Positions 44,567-52,289 of a stretch of 64,000 nucleotides of DNA are shown here, in pieces. Source of the stretch: Spirosoma sp. 48-14 (GTDB lineage: Bacteria; Bacteroidota; Bacteroidia; Cytophagales; Spirosomataceae); contig NZ_MKUD01000018.1 in the NCBI RefSeq assembly GCF_001898575.1, positions 1 to 64,000 of the forward strand. The letters run 5' to 3'. Under the pieces are notes generated by a model. That model did no database searches and had not been told where the DNA came from. It saw only the letters and a list, made by a program, of their open reading frames with translations. Each line of letters begins with the position of its first letter. The first letter of the stretch is position 1. A program made the position numbers and the translations under genes.

Positions 44567-45628
44567 ATGAACCTTTCTGTTGACTCTTCTCCTGCTCTAA
44601 TCCGAAAATCTGTGGGTAAAACGGGTGTTTTGCTGGTTAATCTGGGCACACCCGACAGCCCTTCTGTACCCGATGTCCGTAAATACTTACGCGAGTTTCT
44701 GATGGATGGTCGTGTTATCGACATTCCGTTTGCCTCCCGATTTATGCTGGTCAATGGCATTATCGCACCATTTCGAGCACCGAAGTCGGCCAAAGTGTAT
44801 AAAGAACTCTGGACTGAATCGGGATCGCCCCTAAAATATTATGGTCAGATCGTTGAGCGGGAACTTCAGAAAGAACTGGGCACTGAGTATGTTGTGAAGC
44901 TGGCCATGCGTTACCAGAATCCCAGCATTGAAGCGGGTTTAAAGGAGTTTCAGCAACTGGGACTTTCCGAACTTATCGTTATTCCGTTTTTCCCTCAATA
45001 CGCTTCAGCAACAACGGGTTCGATCTATGAACTGGTCATGGATTTAGTGAAGCGTTGGGAAGTGATTCCAGCGATTCGGTTCGTCAACCGATTCCTGGAG
45101 CACCCAAAATTTATTGAAGGCTTCGCGCAGATCGCCCGGAAATACATGGAAGCTTACGATTACGATTATTTTCTGTTCAGTTATCACGGCCTGCCCGAAC
45201 GCCAGATTTATAAAGGTGATATTACGAAGCGAATTTGTCAGTTAGGCGAATGCTGCAATACCCTTCACGCCCTTAATCAGCACTGTTATCGGGCCCAATG
45301 CTTCGAAACAACTCGACTGATTGTAAAGGCTCTCGGTATTCCTGAAGGCCGGTATACAACCAGCTTTCAGTCGAGGCTGGGGAAAGATCCCTGGATACAG
45401 CCTTATACCGACGACATCATTAAAGGACTACCCGGTAAAGGAATCAAAAGTGTGCTGGCTTTCTCGCCCGCTTTTGTAGCCGATTGCCTGGAAACAACCA
45501 TTGAGGTAGGCGTTGAGTACAAAGAGTTGTTTGAACAATCAGGGGGGCAGCACTGGCAATTGGTTGAGAGCCTGAACGATAGTCCGATCTGGATTGAGAC
45601 CCTGGTAGACCTGGTCAAAACGGCCTGA
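44567..45628 (+). CDS. hemH: ferrochelatase
   Basis: A 353-residue ferrochelatase. The first strand is GVLLVNLGTPDSPSVPDVR, YASATTGSIYE lies near 145-155, the catalytic His is H207 in SYHGLPERQ, and SPAFVADCLETTIEV near the C-terminus carries the conserved Glu. It inserts Fe2+ into protoporphyrin IX (or the coproporphyrin form) in the last heme step. Five cysteines cluster at 224-245 (CQLGECC, HCYRAQC); some microbial ferrochelatases hold a [2Fe-2S] cluster in an internal insertion of this type. A terminator lies at 45663-45694. The start is the first in-frame ATG; 44468 may be its promoter. Confidence 0.93.
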   Translation: MNLSVDSSPALIRKSVGKTGVLLVNLGTPDSPSVPDVRKYLREFLMDGRVIDIPFASRFMLVNGIIAPFRAPKSAKVYKELWTESGSPLKYYGQIVERELQKELGTEYVVKLAMRYQNPSIEAGLKEFQQLGLSELIVIPFFPQYASATTGSIYELVMDLVKRWEVIPAIRFVNRFLEHPKFIEGFAQIARKYMEAYDYDYFLFSYHGLPERQIYKGDITKRICQLGECCNTLHALNQHCYRAQCFETTRLIVKALGIPEGRYTTSFQSRLGKDPWIQPYTDDIIKGLPGKGIKSVLAFSPAFVADCLETTIEVGVEYKELFEQSGGQHWQLVESLNDSPIWIETLVDLVKTA

Positions 45629-46044
45629 CAATCGAATCATTTAATCTTCATATAGCAAAAACAAGCCCGCTCTTTTTACAAGAAGCGGGCTTTTCATTAC
45701 GGCAGATACAGTACTGAAATAACAAGGGGCAATTCATTGTTGCAGGTATAATAATTCTATAGAATCCTATTTACAGCAATACATTATATCCCTTATATCG
45801 ACAATCAGTCCGTACATGCTTTACTATCAAACAATTTTCATTCAATAATGTTTTGACCAACCCATTATTTTTCTAGCGGTGTCAAATTTCGTATAGCCTG
45901 ATAAACGCTCATAACCGCATAAAAATAACCTGGTAGTTATCAAAGTATAAACAGAACGAAACCTATAATTGATGACACTTCGGCCATTCATCCTCGCAAA
46001 CTAGCAGATTTTTAGTAGTTTAGTGAGTCTTAACTTTCCTCCAA
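45629..46044. other. hemH terminator and long leader region of the S9 peptidase
   Basis: The first part holds the hemH terminator: an 8-bp stem (45663-45670 with 45685-45692) and a T run. The rest is AT-rich and noncoding. It contains the 12-bp palindrome ATTCTATAGAAT (45754-45765) and the dyad ATAAC-N6-GTTAT (45925-45940). I see no exact -7 element upstream of the ATG at 46045. Confidence 0.5.
45663..45694 (+). terminator. hemH terminator
   Basis: AAGCCCGC (45663-45670) pairs with GCGGGCTT (45685-45692), followed by TT. It begins 35 nt after the hemH stop. Confidence 0.8.
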
Positions 46045-49000
46045 ATGACACGCTTCACTCAACTTTTACTCTGTTTTTTTAGTTCGATACCTCTCTTCGC
46101 CCAAATTCAAAAACGCCCCCTTAATGCATCGGACTATGACCGATGGCAAAGCGTTCGATCTGAAAAAATATCGGCTGATGGGCGATGGATTTCCTACCAA
46201 ATCGACCGCCAGGAGGGCGATGGCCGGCTGGAAGTAGCCAGCACTACCGGAGGTACACAGCCACGCTATAGCTTCGCTCGCGGGTATATGGCCCAGTTCA
46301 CTCCCGATAGCAAGTACCTGATTATGCGGCTTAAAGCTCCAGCAGCCGATACCCGCAAAGCCAAGCTCAAAAAGAAAAAACCCGACGAGATGCCCAAAGA
46401 CAGTCTGGTGGCATTGAATCTGGCTACGGGTAAATCGGTCCGGTTCGCCAATGTAAAATCGTATACATTTGGTAAAGATGGTGGTTCGTGGCTAGCCGTG
46501 GTTCAGGAACGCAAAGACGATCCCTCAAGACCAGCCCCTCGTGCAACAACCCAAACCCAGAAAGATACCTTACTTCCTTCGGCTCCCGTTTCAACAACGA
46601 CAGTTGCTACCCGCCGAGGACCATCAAAACGGCCCAAAGGTGATGATCTGACACTTCTGAATCTGGCTGACGGCTCCCGCAAAACCTTCCGATACGTATC
46701 GAACGTGGCCATTTCGGACAACGGCCAGAAAGTGTTTTACAGCAAAGAGTCAGCCATCGATACCCTGAAAGCAAGTGATAATGCGGTGCCGGGTGTGTTC
46801 CTGTTCAATACGGCCAGCGGACAAACTATGCTGGTGGACACTAGCTCGAAACGCAAGATTTACAAAGGATTGGCGATCGACAAAACCGGCGATCAGGTCG
46901 CGTGGATGGCCTCGGCCGATAGTGCAGGTGCCGATGTAAAAGTATTTACGCTCTATTACAAAAGCATGGCCGCACCCATCGTATCAAAAGGAAAGAAAAG
47001 CAAATCAGCTGAGCCTGAAGCACCTTACCGGATTTTGGCCGATACAACCCAGAAAGCTCTGCCCAAAGGCTGGTCGGTCAACGAATTTCGGGAACCCAAA
47101 TTTGCCGAAGATGGCAAGCGCCTTTATTTCTCCACGTCGCCCATTCCTCCCAAACCAACTAAAGACACGCTGACTCCAGACGAGGAAAAAGTAAAAATGG
47201 ACATCTGGACCTGGACAGATACGCGCCTGCAACCGATGCAGCAACGTCGGCTTAAGGAAGAAAAAGAACGCGGTTTTCTGACGCTGGCCGATCTAACCAC
47301 CGGAAAAGTTACGATGCTGGCCAACCGTGAGATACCTACTGTTGCGTTTGACCCTAAAGTCAACTCGCGGTACCTTCTTGGACTAAGTGATTTACCGTAT
47401 CAGGTACAATCCTCCTGGGACCCTGGCCATACCGACCTGTATCTGATTGATAGCCAGACGGGCGAGAAAAAACGGATAGGCAACGATGTGATGGCATCGC
47501 AGCCCAAATTATCGCCCGGTGGTCAGTACGCTTACTGGTTCGACGAACGGGATTCGCTCTGGCGGGCATGGTCCATTGCTGAAAACAAACGCATCGATCT
47601 GACACGCGGTTTGCCCAGCAAGTTTTTCGATGAGGAACACGACACGCCTAACCTACCGGGTGCCTATGGATCGGCTGGCTGGACCACAGGCGACCGCTAC
47701 CTGTGGCTCTATGACCGCTACGACATCTGGCAGGTCGATCCGACGGGTCGCGAAAAGCCGACCAATCTGACTGCAGGCTGGGGCCGAAAAAATGGCGTTC
47801 GACTCCGGTATGCCGATATGGGCGAAGACGACACCCCAGGACCCGGATTTGGTCGATCGACACCCGATAAACCCATTGACCCCAAGGCTGAAGTATTTTT
47901 CACAGGGATCTGGGAAAGCGATAAGTCGACGGGAATTTTAAAGAGTAAGAATGGCCTCTCAGCGTTGGAACCCACAACCCTGAAGCGTAGCAATCACCGA
48001 TATTTTGGCCTGAACAAAGCCAAAAATGCCTCGACGATGACCTTCTATCGAGGGAATTTTCAGGAACCGATCAATCTTTTCCAGACAGATAGCACGCTAG
48101 CTAATGCCGTTCAACTTACCCGCGTCAACCCGCAGCAGGACAGCATTCGTTGGGGGAGTGTTGAACTGGTAAGCTGGCTGGGTACCAACGGCGTCAAACT
48201 GGAAGGGCTATTGTATAAACCGGAAGGATTCGACCCGAAAAAGAAGTACCCCATGCTTACGTACTTCTACGAGCGGAATGCCGAAACCCTGAATGATTAC
48301 AAAGCTCCAGCGCCGAGCCGTTCGACTATCAATGTAGCTTACTGTGTCTCGAATGGGTATCTGGTTTTCATCCCGGACATTGTGTACACCACAGGTCAGC
48401 CAGGGCCGAATGCCTACGATTGTATTGTGCCGGGTGTACTGAGCCTGATCGACAAAGGTTTCGTGGATCGGGATCGACTCGGCATTCAGGGACAAAGCTG
48501 GGGCGGCTATCAGACGGCCTATATCATTACTCGTACCAATCTATTTCGGGCGGCCGAAGCGGGCGCTCCTGTGGCCAACATGACCTCAGCATATGGAGGT
48601 ATTCGCTGGGAAACAGGCATTGTCCGTCAGTTTCAGTATGAGAAAACGCAGAGCCGAATCGGCGGAACGCTGTGGGATAAACCGATGAATTACATTGAAA
48701 ACTCACCCCTTTTCTTCGCCAATCGTATTCAGACCCCACTCATGATGACGCACAACGATGCCGATGGGGCTGTACCTTGGTATCAGGGCATTGAGTTTTA
48801 CTCAGCCCTCCGCCGGTTGAACAAGCCCGTCTGGATGCTGGTCTACAACGGCGAAGGGCATAACCTTACTCAACGCCACAACGCTAAAGATCTGAGTATA
48901 CGCCTGTATCAGTTCTTTGATTATTACCTCAAAGATGCGCCTATGCCACTCTGGATGAAAGAAGGACGCACAGCTGTGGAGAAAGACCGGGGTGAAATGA

Positions 49001-49053
49001 AGTATGGTTTAGCCGTGGAGCCACAGCAGATTTCGAGTGGTGGATCGAATTAA
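46045..49053 (+). CDS. secreted S9-family serine peptidase (prolyl oligopeptidase-like)
   Basis: A 1002-residue peptidase. The signal is MTRFTQLLLCFFSSIPLFAQ. A long beta-propeller region (about 25-690) contains a Pro- and Thr-rich insert near 155-195 (PAPRATTQTQK and following). The hydrolase domain carries GIQGQSWGGYQTAY with the nucleophile (about 817), HNDADGAVPWYQG with the Asp (about 903) and NGEGHNLTQ with the His (about 937). It differs from the S9 enzyme at 17667 in length and motifs, so the two are not recent copies. It probably degrades peptides in the periplasm. A 25-bp perfect hairpin begins just after its stop. Confidence 0.9.
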   Translation: MTRFTQLLLCFFSSIPLFAQIQKRPLNASDYDRWQSVRSEKISADGRWISYQIDRQEGDGRLEVASTTGGTQPRYSFARGYMAQFTPDSKYLIMRLKAPAADTRKAKLKKKKPDEMPKDSLVALNLATGKSVRFANVKSYTFGKDGGSWLAVVQERKDDPSRPAPRATTQTQKDTLLPSAPVSTTTVATRRGPSKRPKGDDLTLLNLADGSRKTFRYVSNVAISDNGQKVFYSKESAIDTLKASDNAVPGVFLFNTASGQTMLVDTSSKRKIYKGLAIDKTGDQVAWMASADSAGADVKVFTLYYKSMAAPIVSKGKKSKSAEPEAPYRILADTTQKALPKGWSVNEFREPKFAEDGKRLYFSTSPIPPKPTKDTLTPDEEKVKMDIWTWTDTRLQPMQQRRLKEEKERGFLTLADLTTGKVTMLANREIPTVAFDPKVNSRYLLGLSDLPYQVQSSWDPGHTDLYLIDSQTGEKKRIGNDVMASQPKLSPGGQYAYWFDERDSLWRAWSIAENKRIDLTRGLPSKFFDEEHDTPNLPGAYGSAGWTTGDRYLWLYDRYDIWQVDPTGREKPTNLTAGWGRKNGVRLRYADMGEDDTPGPGFGRSTPDKPIDPKAEVFFTGIWESDKSTGILKSKNGLSALEPTTLKRSNHRYFGLNKAKNASTMTFYRGNFQEPINLFQTDSTLANAVQLTRVNPQQDSIRWGSVELVSWLGTNGVKLEGLLYKPEGFDPKKKYPMLTYFYERNAETLNDYKAPAPSRSTINVAYCVSNGYLVFIPDIVYTTGQPGPNAYDCIVPGVLSLIDKGFVDRDRLGIQGQSWGGYQTAYIITRTNLFRAAEAGAPVANMTSAYGGIRWETGIVRQFQYEKTQSRIGGTLWDKPMNYIENSPLFFANRIQTPLMMTHNDADGAVPWYQGIEFYSALRRLNKPVWMLVYNGEGHNLTQRHNAKDLSIRLYQFFDYYLKDAPMPLWMKEGRTAVEKDRGEMKYGLAVEPQQISSGGSN

Positions 49054-49054
49054 G

Positions 49055-49133
49055 AATGGATAATGCACAATGAATAATGAAAGCACTTGATCAGTAACTC
49101 TCATTGTCCATTATTCATTGTGCATTATCCATT
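49055..49133. repeat. 25-bp perfect inverted repeat of AATG-type units
   Basis: Arms 49055-49079 and 49109-49133 are exact complements with a 29-nt loop. The left arm begins one base after the peptidase stop. The arms are built from degenerate units such as AATGGAT, AATGCAC and AATGAAT, the same style as 6618-6722. Confidence 0.88.
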
Positions 49134-49167
49134 TCTATATGTAACTTCGAGCAAACAAATTGCCGAC

Positions 49168-49545
49168 ATGTCCATAATCAAGAAACCCTTACTTTATGCA
49201 GGCTCCCAGGGGGAGAAACACATCTATACCCTCTTCGACAGCGGAGCTAATCTTTCATGTATCAGCCCTGAGTATGTAGCTGATCTAGAAATACCAGTTA
49301 GCCTGGGGAGAATTAGACGTATTGCTACAGCAGCGGAAGGCCACTATATCGAAGTTAAACACGTTGTTCGTCTAGATTTCTACATCGATGATGTTCTACT
49401 CTCCGATGAATTTCTGGTAGTACCAGGCCTGAGTGAAGAAGCAATTATTGGAGCGGCTACCATGCAGAAGTGGCGCATAAAGCTTGATTTTGAGCATGAC
49501 CTGGTTCACGTTGATCCCAAAGTAGCTAAGATGCAATTGATTTAA
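49168..49545 (+). CDS. retropepsin-like aspartic protease domain protein
   Basis: A 125-residue protein starting at the ATG at 49168; the longer start at 49087 lies in the hairpin loop and would read through its right arm, so I reject it. IYTLFDSGANLSCIS carries the DSGA active-site motif, and LVVPGLSEEAIIGAATMQKWRIKLDFEH is the usual second half of a retroviral-type (retropepsin-like) domain. Such bacterial proteins must dimerise to form a complete active site. Substrate unknown; it has no signal peptide. It ends at a 17-bp hairpin shared with the convergent DUF1573 gene. Confidence 0.75.
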   Translation: MSIIKKPLLYAGSQGEKHIYTLFDSGANLSCISPEYVADLEIPVSLGRIRRIATAAEGHYIEVKHVVRLDFYIDDVLLSDEFLVVPGLSEEAIIGAATMQKWRIKLDFEHDLVHVDPKVAKMQLI

Positions 49546-49583
49546 ACCACAAGAGCCGGACGTCAATCCGGCTCTTGTGGTTT
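49544..49583. terminator. 17-bp perfect hairpin between convergent genes
   Basis: Arms 49544-49560 and 49567-49583 pair exactly around a 6-nt loop. The left arm overlaps the stop of the retropepsin-like gene. With the loop small and genes converging it should terminate both. Confidence 0.85.
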
Positions 49584-49596
49584 ACTGCGTTGAGTT

Positions 49597-49989
49597 TTAC
49601 TGAGCCGCCCCAGCTTCTTTCACTACTTCGCCTTTGAAAGATAGGACAACTGTTCCACCCTCGGCATTCGACTCTACCGTTACCGACTTGTTGAACGCGC
49701 CTATCGCAGCCGCATTATAGGTCGCTTTAATCGTACCGGCCTGTCCGGGCATCACCGGCGCTTTCGGATAGTCGACCCCTGTGCAGCCACAGGAGCCTTG
49801 CGCCCGGTTGATCACGAGTGGTAGTTCGCCCTTGTTGGTAAAAGCAAATTCAACCGTAACAGGCTTTCCCTGCGAAATACGACCAAAATCGTGGGTAGCG
49901 TTCTTCCAGTTGAACAACGCAGTCGGTACCGTCATGGCAATAGAGGCTGTCAATACGAAAAGAGAGCCGATAAACAGAAGACGTTTCAT
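49597..49989 (-). CDS. secreted DUF1573 protein
   Basis: A 130-residue exported protein: signal MKRLLFIGSLFVLTASIAMTVP, then an Ig-like DUF1573 domain with THDFGRISQGKPVTVEFAFTNKGELPLVI, the signature AQGSCGCTGVDYPK, and MPGQAGTIKATYNAAAIGAFNKSVTV. Many Bacteroidota genomes hold several such small proteins; their role is unknown. An exact -7 element lies upstream at 50042-50049. Confidence 0.88.
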   Translation of the reverse strand: MKRLLFIGSLFVLTASIAMTVPTALFNWKNATHDFGRISQGKPVTVEFAFTNKGELPLVINRAQGSCGCTGVDYPKAPVMPGQAGTIKATYNAAAIGAFNKSVTVESNAEGGTVVLSFKGEVVKEAGAAQ

Positions 49990-50041
49990 AGAAAATTGGT
50001 TTGATAGGATTTGTTATGTACTGCCCACTCAGGCGACTATG

Positions 50042-50049
50042 CAAACCTA
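50042..50049 (-). promoter_or_regulatory. candidate -7 element of the DUF1573 gene
   Basis: On the minus strand this reads TAGGTTTG, an exact TAnnTTTG. A TTG lies only 15 nt upstream (50065-50067). The leader to the ATG would be about 45 nt. Confidence 0.4.
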
Positions 50050-50125
50050 CCTCCTGCTTCTGTACAACTCTGTTAAGCAGTCGCTAACGTTTGTTAACGA
50101 GTTGTTAATGGAGCACAAATTGACG

Positions 50126-50185
50126 AATGAGCGATTGAGTGATTCAGCGAATAGTCCGTACTTTACATGCACTCAATCACTCATT
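50126..50185. repeat. GAGYGAAW-type inverted repeat ahead of the histidine kinase
   Basis: Arms 50126-50141 and 50170-50185 pair with one mismatch. The units (AATGAGCGATTGAGTG) belong to the same family as 28397-28483 and 51424-51498. The repeat ends 4 nt before the kinase ATG at 50190 and so covers its ribosome-binding zone. Confidence 0.7.
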
Positions 50186-50189
50186 GAAT

Positions 50190-51512
50190 ATGTCTCGACT
50201 GCGGCTACTGGTTCTTCTTTCGGTACTTTCCATTATCGGTATCCTCGCAGTACAGGTAGTGTGGGTACGAAACGCCTATGCACTGCGCGAAAGGCAGTTT
50301 CGCCAGTCGGCATTCATTGCCTTGCAGGATGTAGCGGATGAGGTAGCCCGGCTAAACCATTTTACACTGAATCGCTACGCTGTTACCCAGCTCTCCGACG
50401 ATTATTTTATTGTCAACACAGATGCGCCCATCGACCCGGCAGCCCTTGAAACCTTTATCCAGGGTTCTCTTCAGGCCCATAATCTGATTACAGACTACGA
50501 ATACGGCATTTACAACTGCGAAACCGACCGGATGGTCTATGGTGCTTACGTAGGCACAAGTGCCCTGACAAAAGGCAGGCTCCAGAGTATCCGAAATCTG
50601 CCCAAATTCCCTCGATACACCTACTATTTCGGTATCCGTTTTCCGAACCAGGCTGGGTTCGTCGCCGGGCAGTTGACCGGATGGGTATGGTCAACCGTAG
50701 CTGTGCTATTAGTCGTACTATTTTTCGGGTATACACTCAGCGTTGTTTTAAAACAACGTCGGCTTACCGAAGTACAGCGGGATTTTATCAATAACATCAC
50801 TCATGAGCTACAAACGCCCATTTCAACGATTCGGGTAGCAGCCGATGTTCTGCAAACCGATGGAATAACCCAACAACCGAACCGACTCAAACAATACGCA
50901 CGGGTATTAGGTGAAGAAAGCCAACGGCTGCAAAAACAAATCAATAGCATTTTACAACTGGCGAAATCCGAACGAACCGGCTTTTCGCTCGAACGGGCCG
51001 AGGTTAACCTACACGACTTAATGACCGAAGCGGTCCACCAGTTTGCTCCCCACATAACCCTTAACCTGACCGCAACCGACGCTAGCCTGTATGCCGATCG
51101 GTATCATCTTGAAACCACGCTGAATAACCTGATCGATAACGCCCTGAAATACTGCAACAAATCGCCACGTATTGTATTGCATACCCGACAGGAACACGGC
51201 AAGCTAATCTGGTCGGTCAGTGACAATGGCATCGGAATTGCTCCTGAGCATCAAAAAGCCATTTTCCAGCAATTTTTTCGGGTTGGTTCGGGGCATACCC
51301 ACAACGTAAAAGGTTTTGGGCTCGGCCTGTATTACGTCCGGCAGGTTATTCGGGCACACGGCTGGCGCCTAACACTTGCCAGCGAACCCGGCACAGGAAG
51401 CACATTCACCATACTAACTAAAAGCGAAAGAGTGAATGAGCGAACGAGTGATCCGTTTAGCCTAAGCTTTTCACTCGTTCGCTCATTCACCCTTTCGCTC
51501 TTTAAGCCTTGA
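50190..51512 (+). CDS. membrane sensor histidine kinase (OmpR partner type)
   Basis: About 440 residues from the ATG at 50190; a start at 50139 would read through a hairpin. Two membrane helices (LLVLLSVLSIIGILAVQVVWV and VWSTVAVLLVVLFFGYTLSVV) enclose a periplasmic domain of about 130 residues. HisKA follows with the phospho-acceptor His in NNITHELQTPISTIR, then an HATPase domain with VSDNGIGIAPEHQ and VKGFGLGLYYVRQ. The ATPase domain ends at STFTILTKSE; the remaining 28 or so residues are encoded by a hairpin of the GAGYGAAW family. The stop overlaps the start of the response regulator. Confidence 0.9.
   Translation: MSRLRLLVLLSVLSIIGILAVQVVWVRNAYALRERQFRQSAFIALQDVADEVARLNHFTLNRYAVTQLSDDYFIVNTDAPIDPAALETFIQGSLQAHNLITDYEYGIYNCETDRMVYGAYVGTSALTKGRLQSIRNLPKFPRYTYYFGIRFPNQAGFVAGQLTGWVWSTVAVLLVVLFFGYTLSVVLKQRRLTEVQRDFINNITHELQTPISTIRVAADVLQTDGITQQPNRLKQYARVLGEESQRLQKQINSILQLAKSERTGFSLERAEVNLHDLMTEAVHQFAPHITLNLTATDASLYADRYHLETTLNNLIDNALKYCNKSPRIVLHTRQEHGKLIWSVSDNGIGIAPEHQKAIFQQFFRVGSGHTHNVKGFGLGLYYVRQVIRAHGWRLTLASEPGTGSTFTILTKSERVNERTSDPFSLSFSLVRSFTLSLFKP
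51424..51498. repeat. 28-bp GAGYGAAW inverted repeat inside the kinase 3' end
   Basis: Arms 51424-51451 and 51471-51498 pair with one mismatch around a 19-nt loop. The left arm shares 21 bases with the hairpin at 28402-28422. The repeat lies wholly within the kinase reading frame and ends 14 bases before its stop. Confidence 0.88.
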
Positions 51513-52180
51513 CACCCGCTCGCATTTTATTCGTTGAAGATGACGTAAACCTGGGATTTGTTATTCGAGACACACTCGAAAATGTCCCCTTTCGGGTAAC
51601 TCATTGTACCACTGGCCCAGAAGCCTGGGAGGCTTTTCAGGCTGGCTCGTTCGATGTGTGTTTACTGGATGTCATGTTGCCTCAGAGTGATGGCTTTACG
51701 CTTGCCCGCCAAATTCGCTCAGTCAATACCCTGATTCCCATTCTGTTTCTGAGTGCTTTAGCTAATAAAGAGGATCGCCTGCAGGGCTTGAGACTGGGAG
51801 CCGACGATTACCTGACCAAGCCGTTTAGCATCGAAGAGCTGATTCTGAAAATCAACGTATTCCTCCGCCGTACAGTCATTCAACAACCCCAACTACCAAC
51901 AACGGACTTTGCCCTTCATCGGCAAAATCTTACGCTGACAATCAATAGTCAGGTTCAGCATTTGACACACCGTGAAGTCGCTGTGCTGGCCTATTTGCTG
52001 GATCGTCCTAATACGCTGGTTCGACGCGATGAGTTGTTACGGGCCGTTTGGGGCGATGATGATTATTTCATGGGCCGTAGTCTGGATGTATTCATTTCCA
52101 GGCTCCGCAAACGATTAACGCAGATACCAGCTATCCGAATCGACAATGTGCATGGCGTCGGCTTTATTTTGCGCCGTTAA
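51509..52180 (+). CDS. OmpR/PhoB-family response regulator
   Basis: A 223-residue regulator, started by a TTG that overlaps the kinase TGA (51509-51512). The receiver has EDD at 10-12, the phosphate-accepting D54 (CLLDVMLPQ) and the Lys in YLTKPFSIEE. The C-terminal winged helix (about 125-223) contains LTHREVAVLAYLLDRPNTLVRRDELLRAVW and IRIDNVHGVGFIL. It forms a pair with the adjacent kinase. The target genes are not evident; the next gene, 110 nt on, is a lipoprotein. Confidence 0.92.
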   Translation: MTPARILFVEDDVNLGFVIRDTLENVPFRVTHCTTGPEAWEAFQAGSFDVCLLDVMLPQSDGFTLARQIRSVNTLIPILFLSALANKEDRLQGLRLGADDYLTKPFSIEELILKINVFLRRTVIQQPQLPTTDFALHRQNLTLTINSQVQHLTHREVAVLAYLLDRPNTLVRRDELLRAVWGDDDYFMGRSLDVFISRLRKRLTQIPAIRIDNVHGVGFILRR

Positions 52181-52289
52181 TGAACTCCGTTTGCAGCCTA
52201 TCTTTTCTGCTTCGTAGTTTGCATTCTGAAATTTGCGCTGACTACCCAAATGTACAGTAATCAGCAACTCTCAAACCAAAAACTATCTG

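Noticed and set aside
17667..49053. The two S9 peptidases as a recent duplication
   Set aside because: They differ in length (830 and 1002 residues), in the active-site surroundings and in the propeller part, so they are separate subfamilies.
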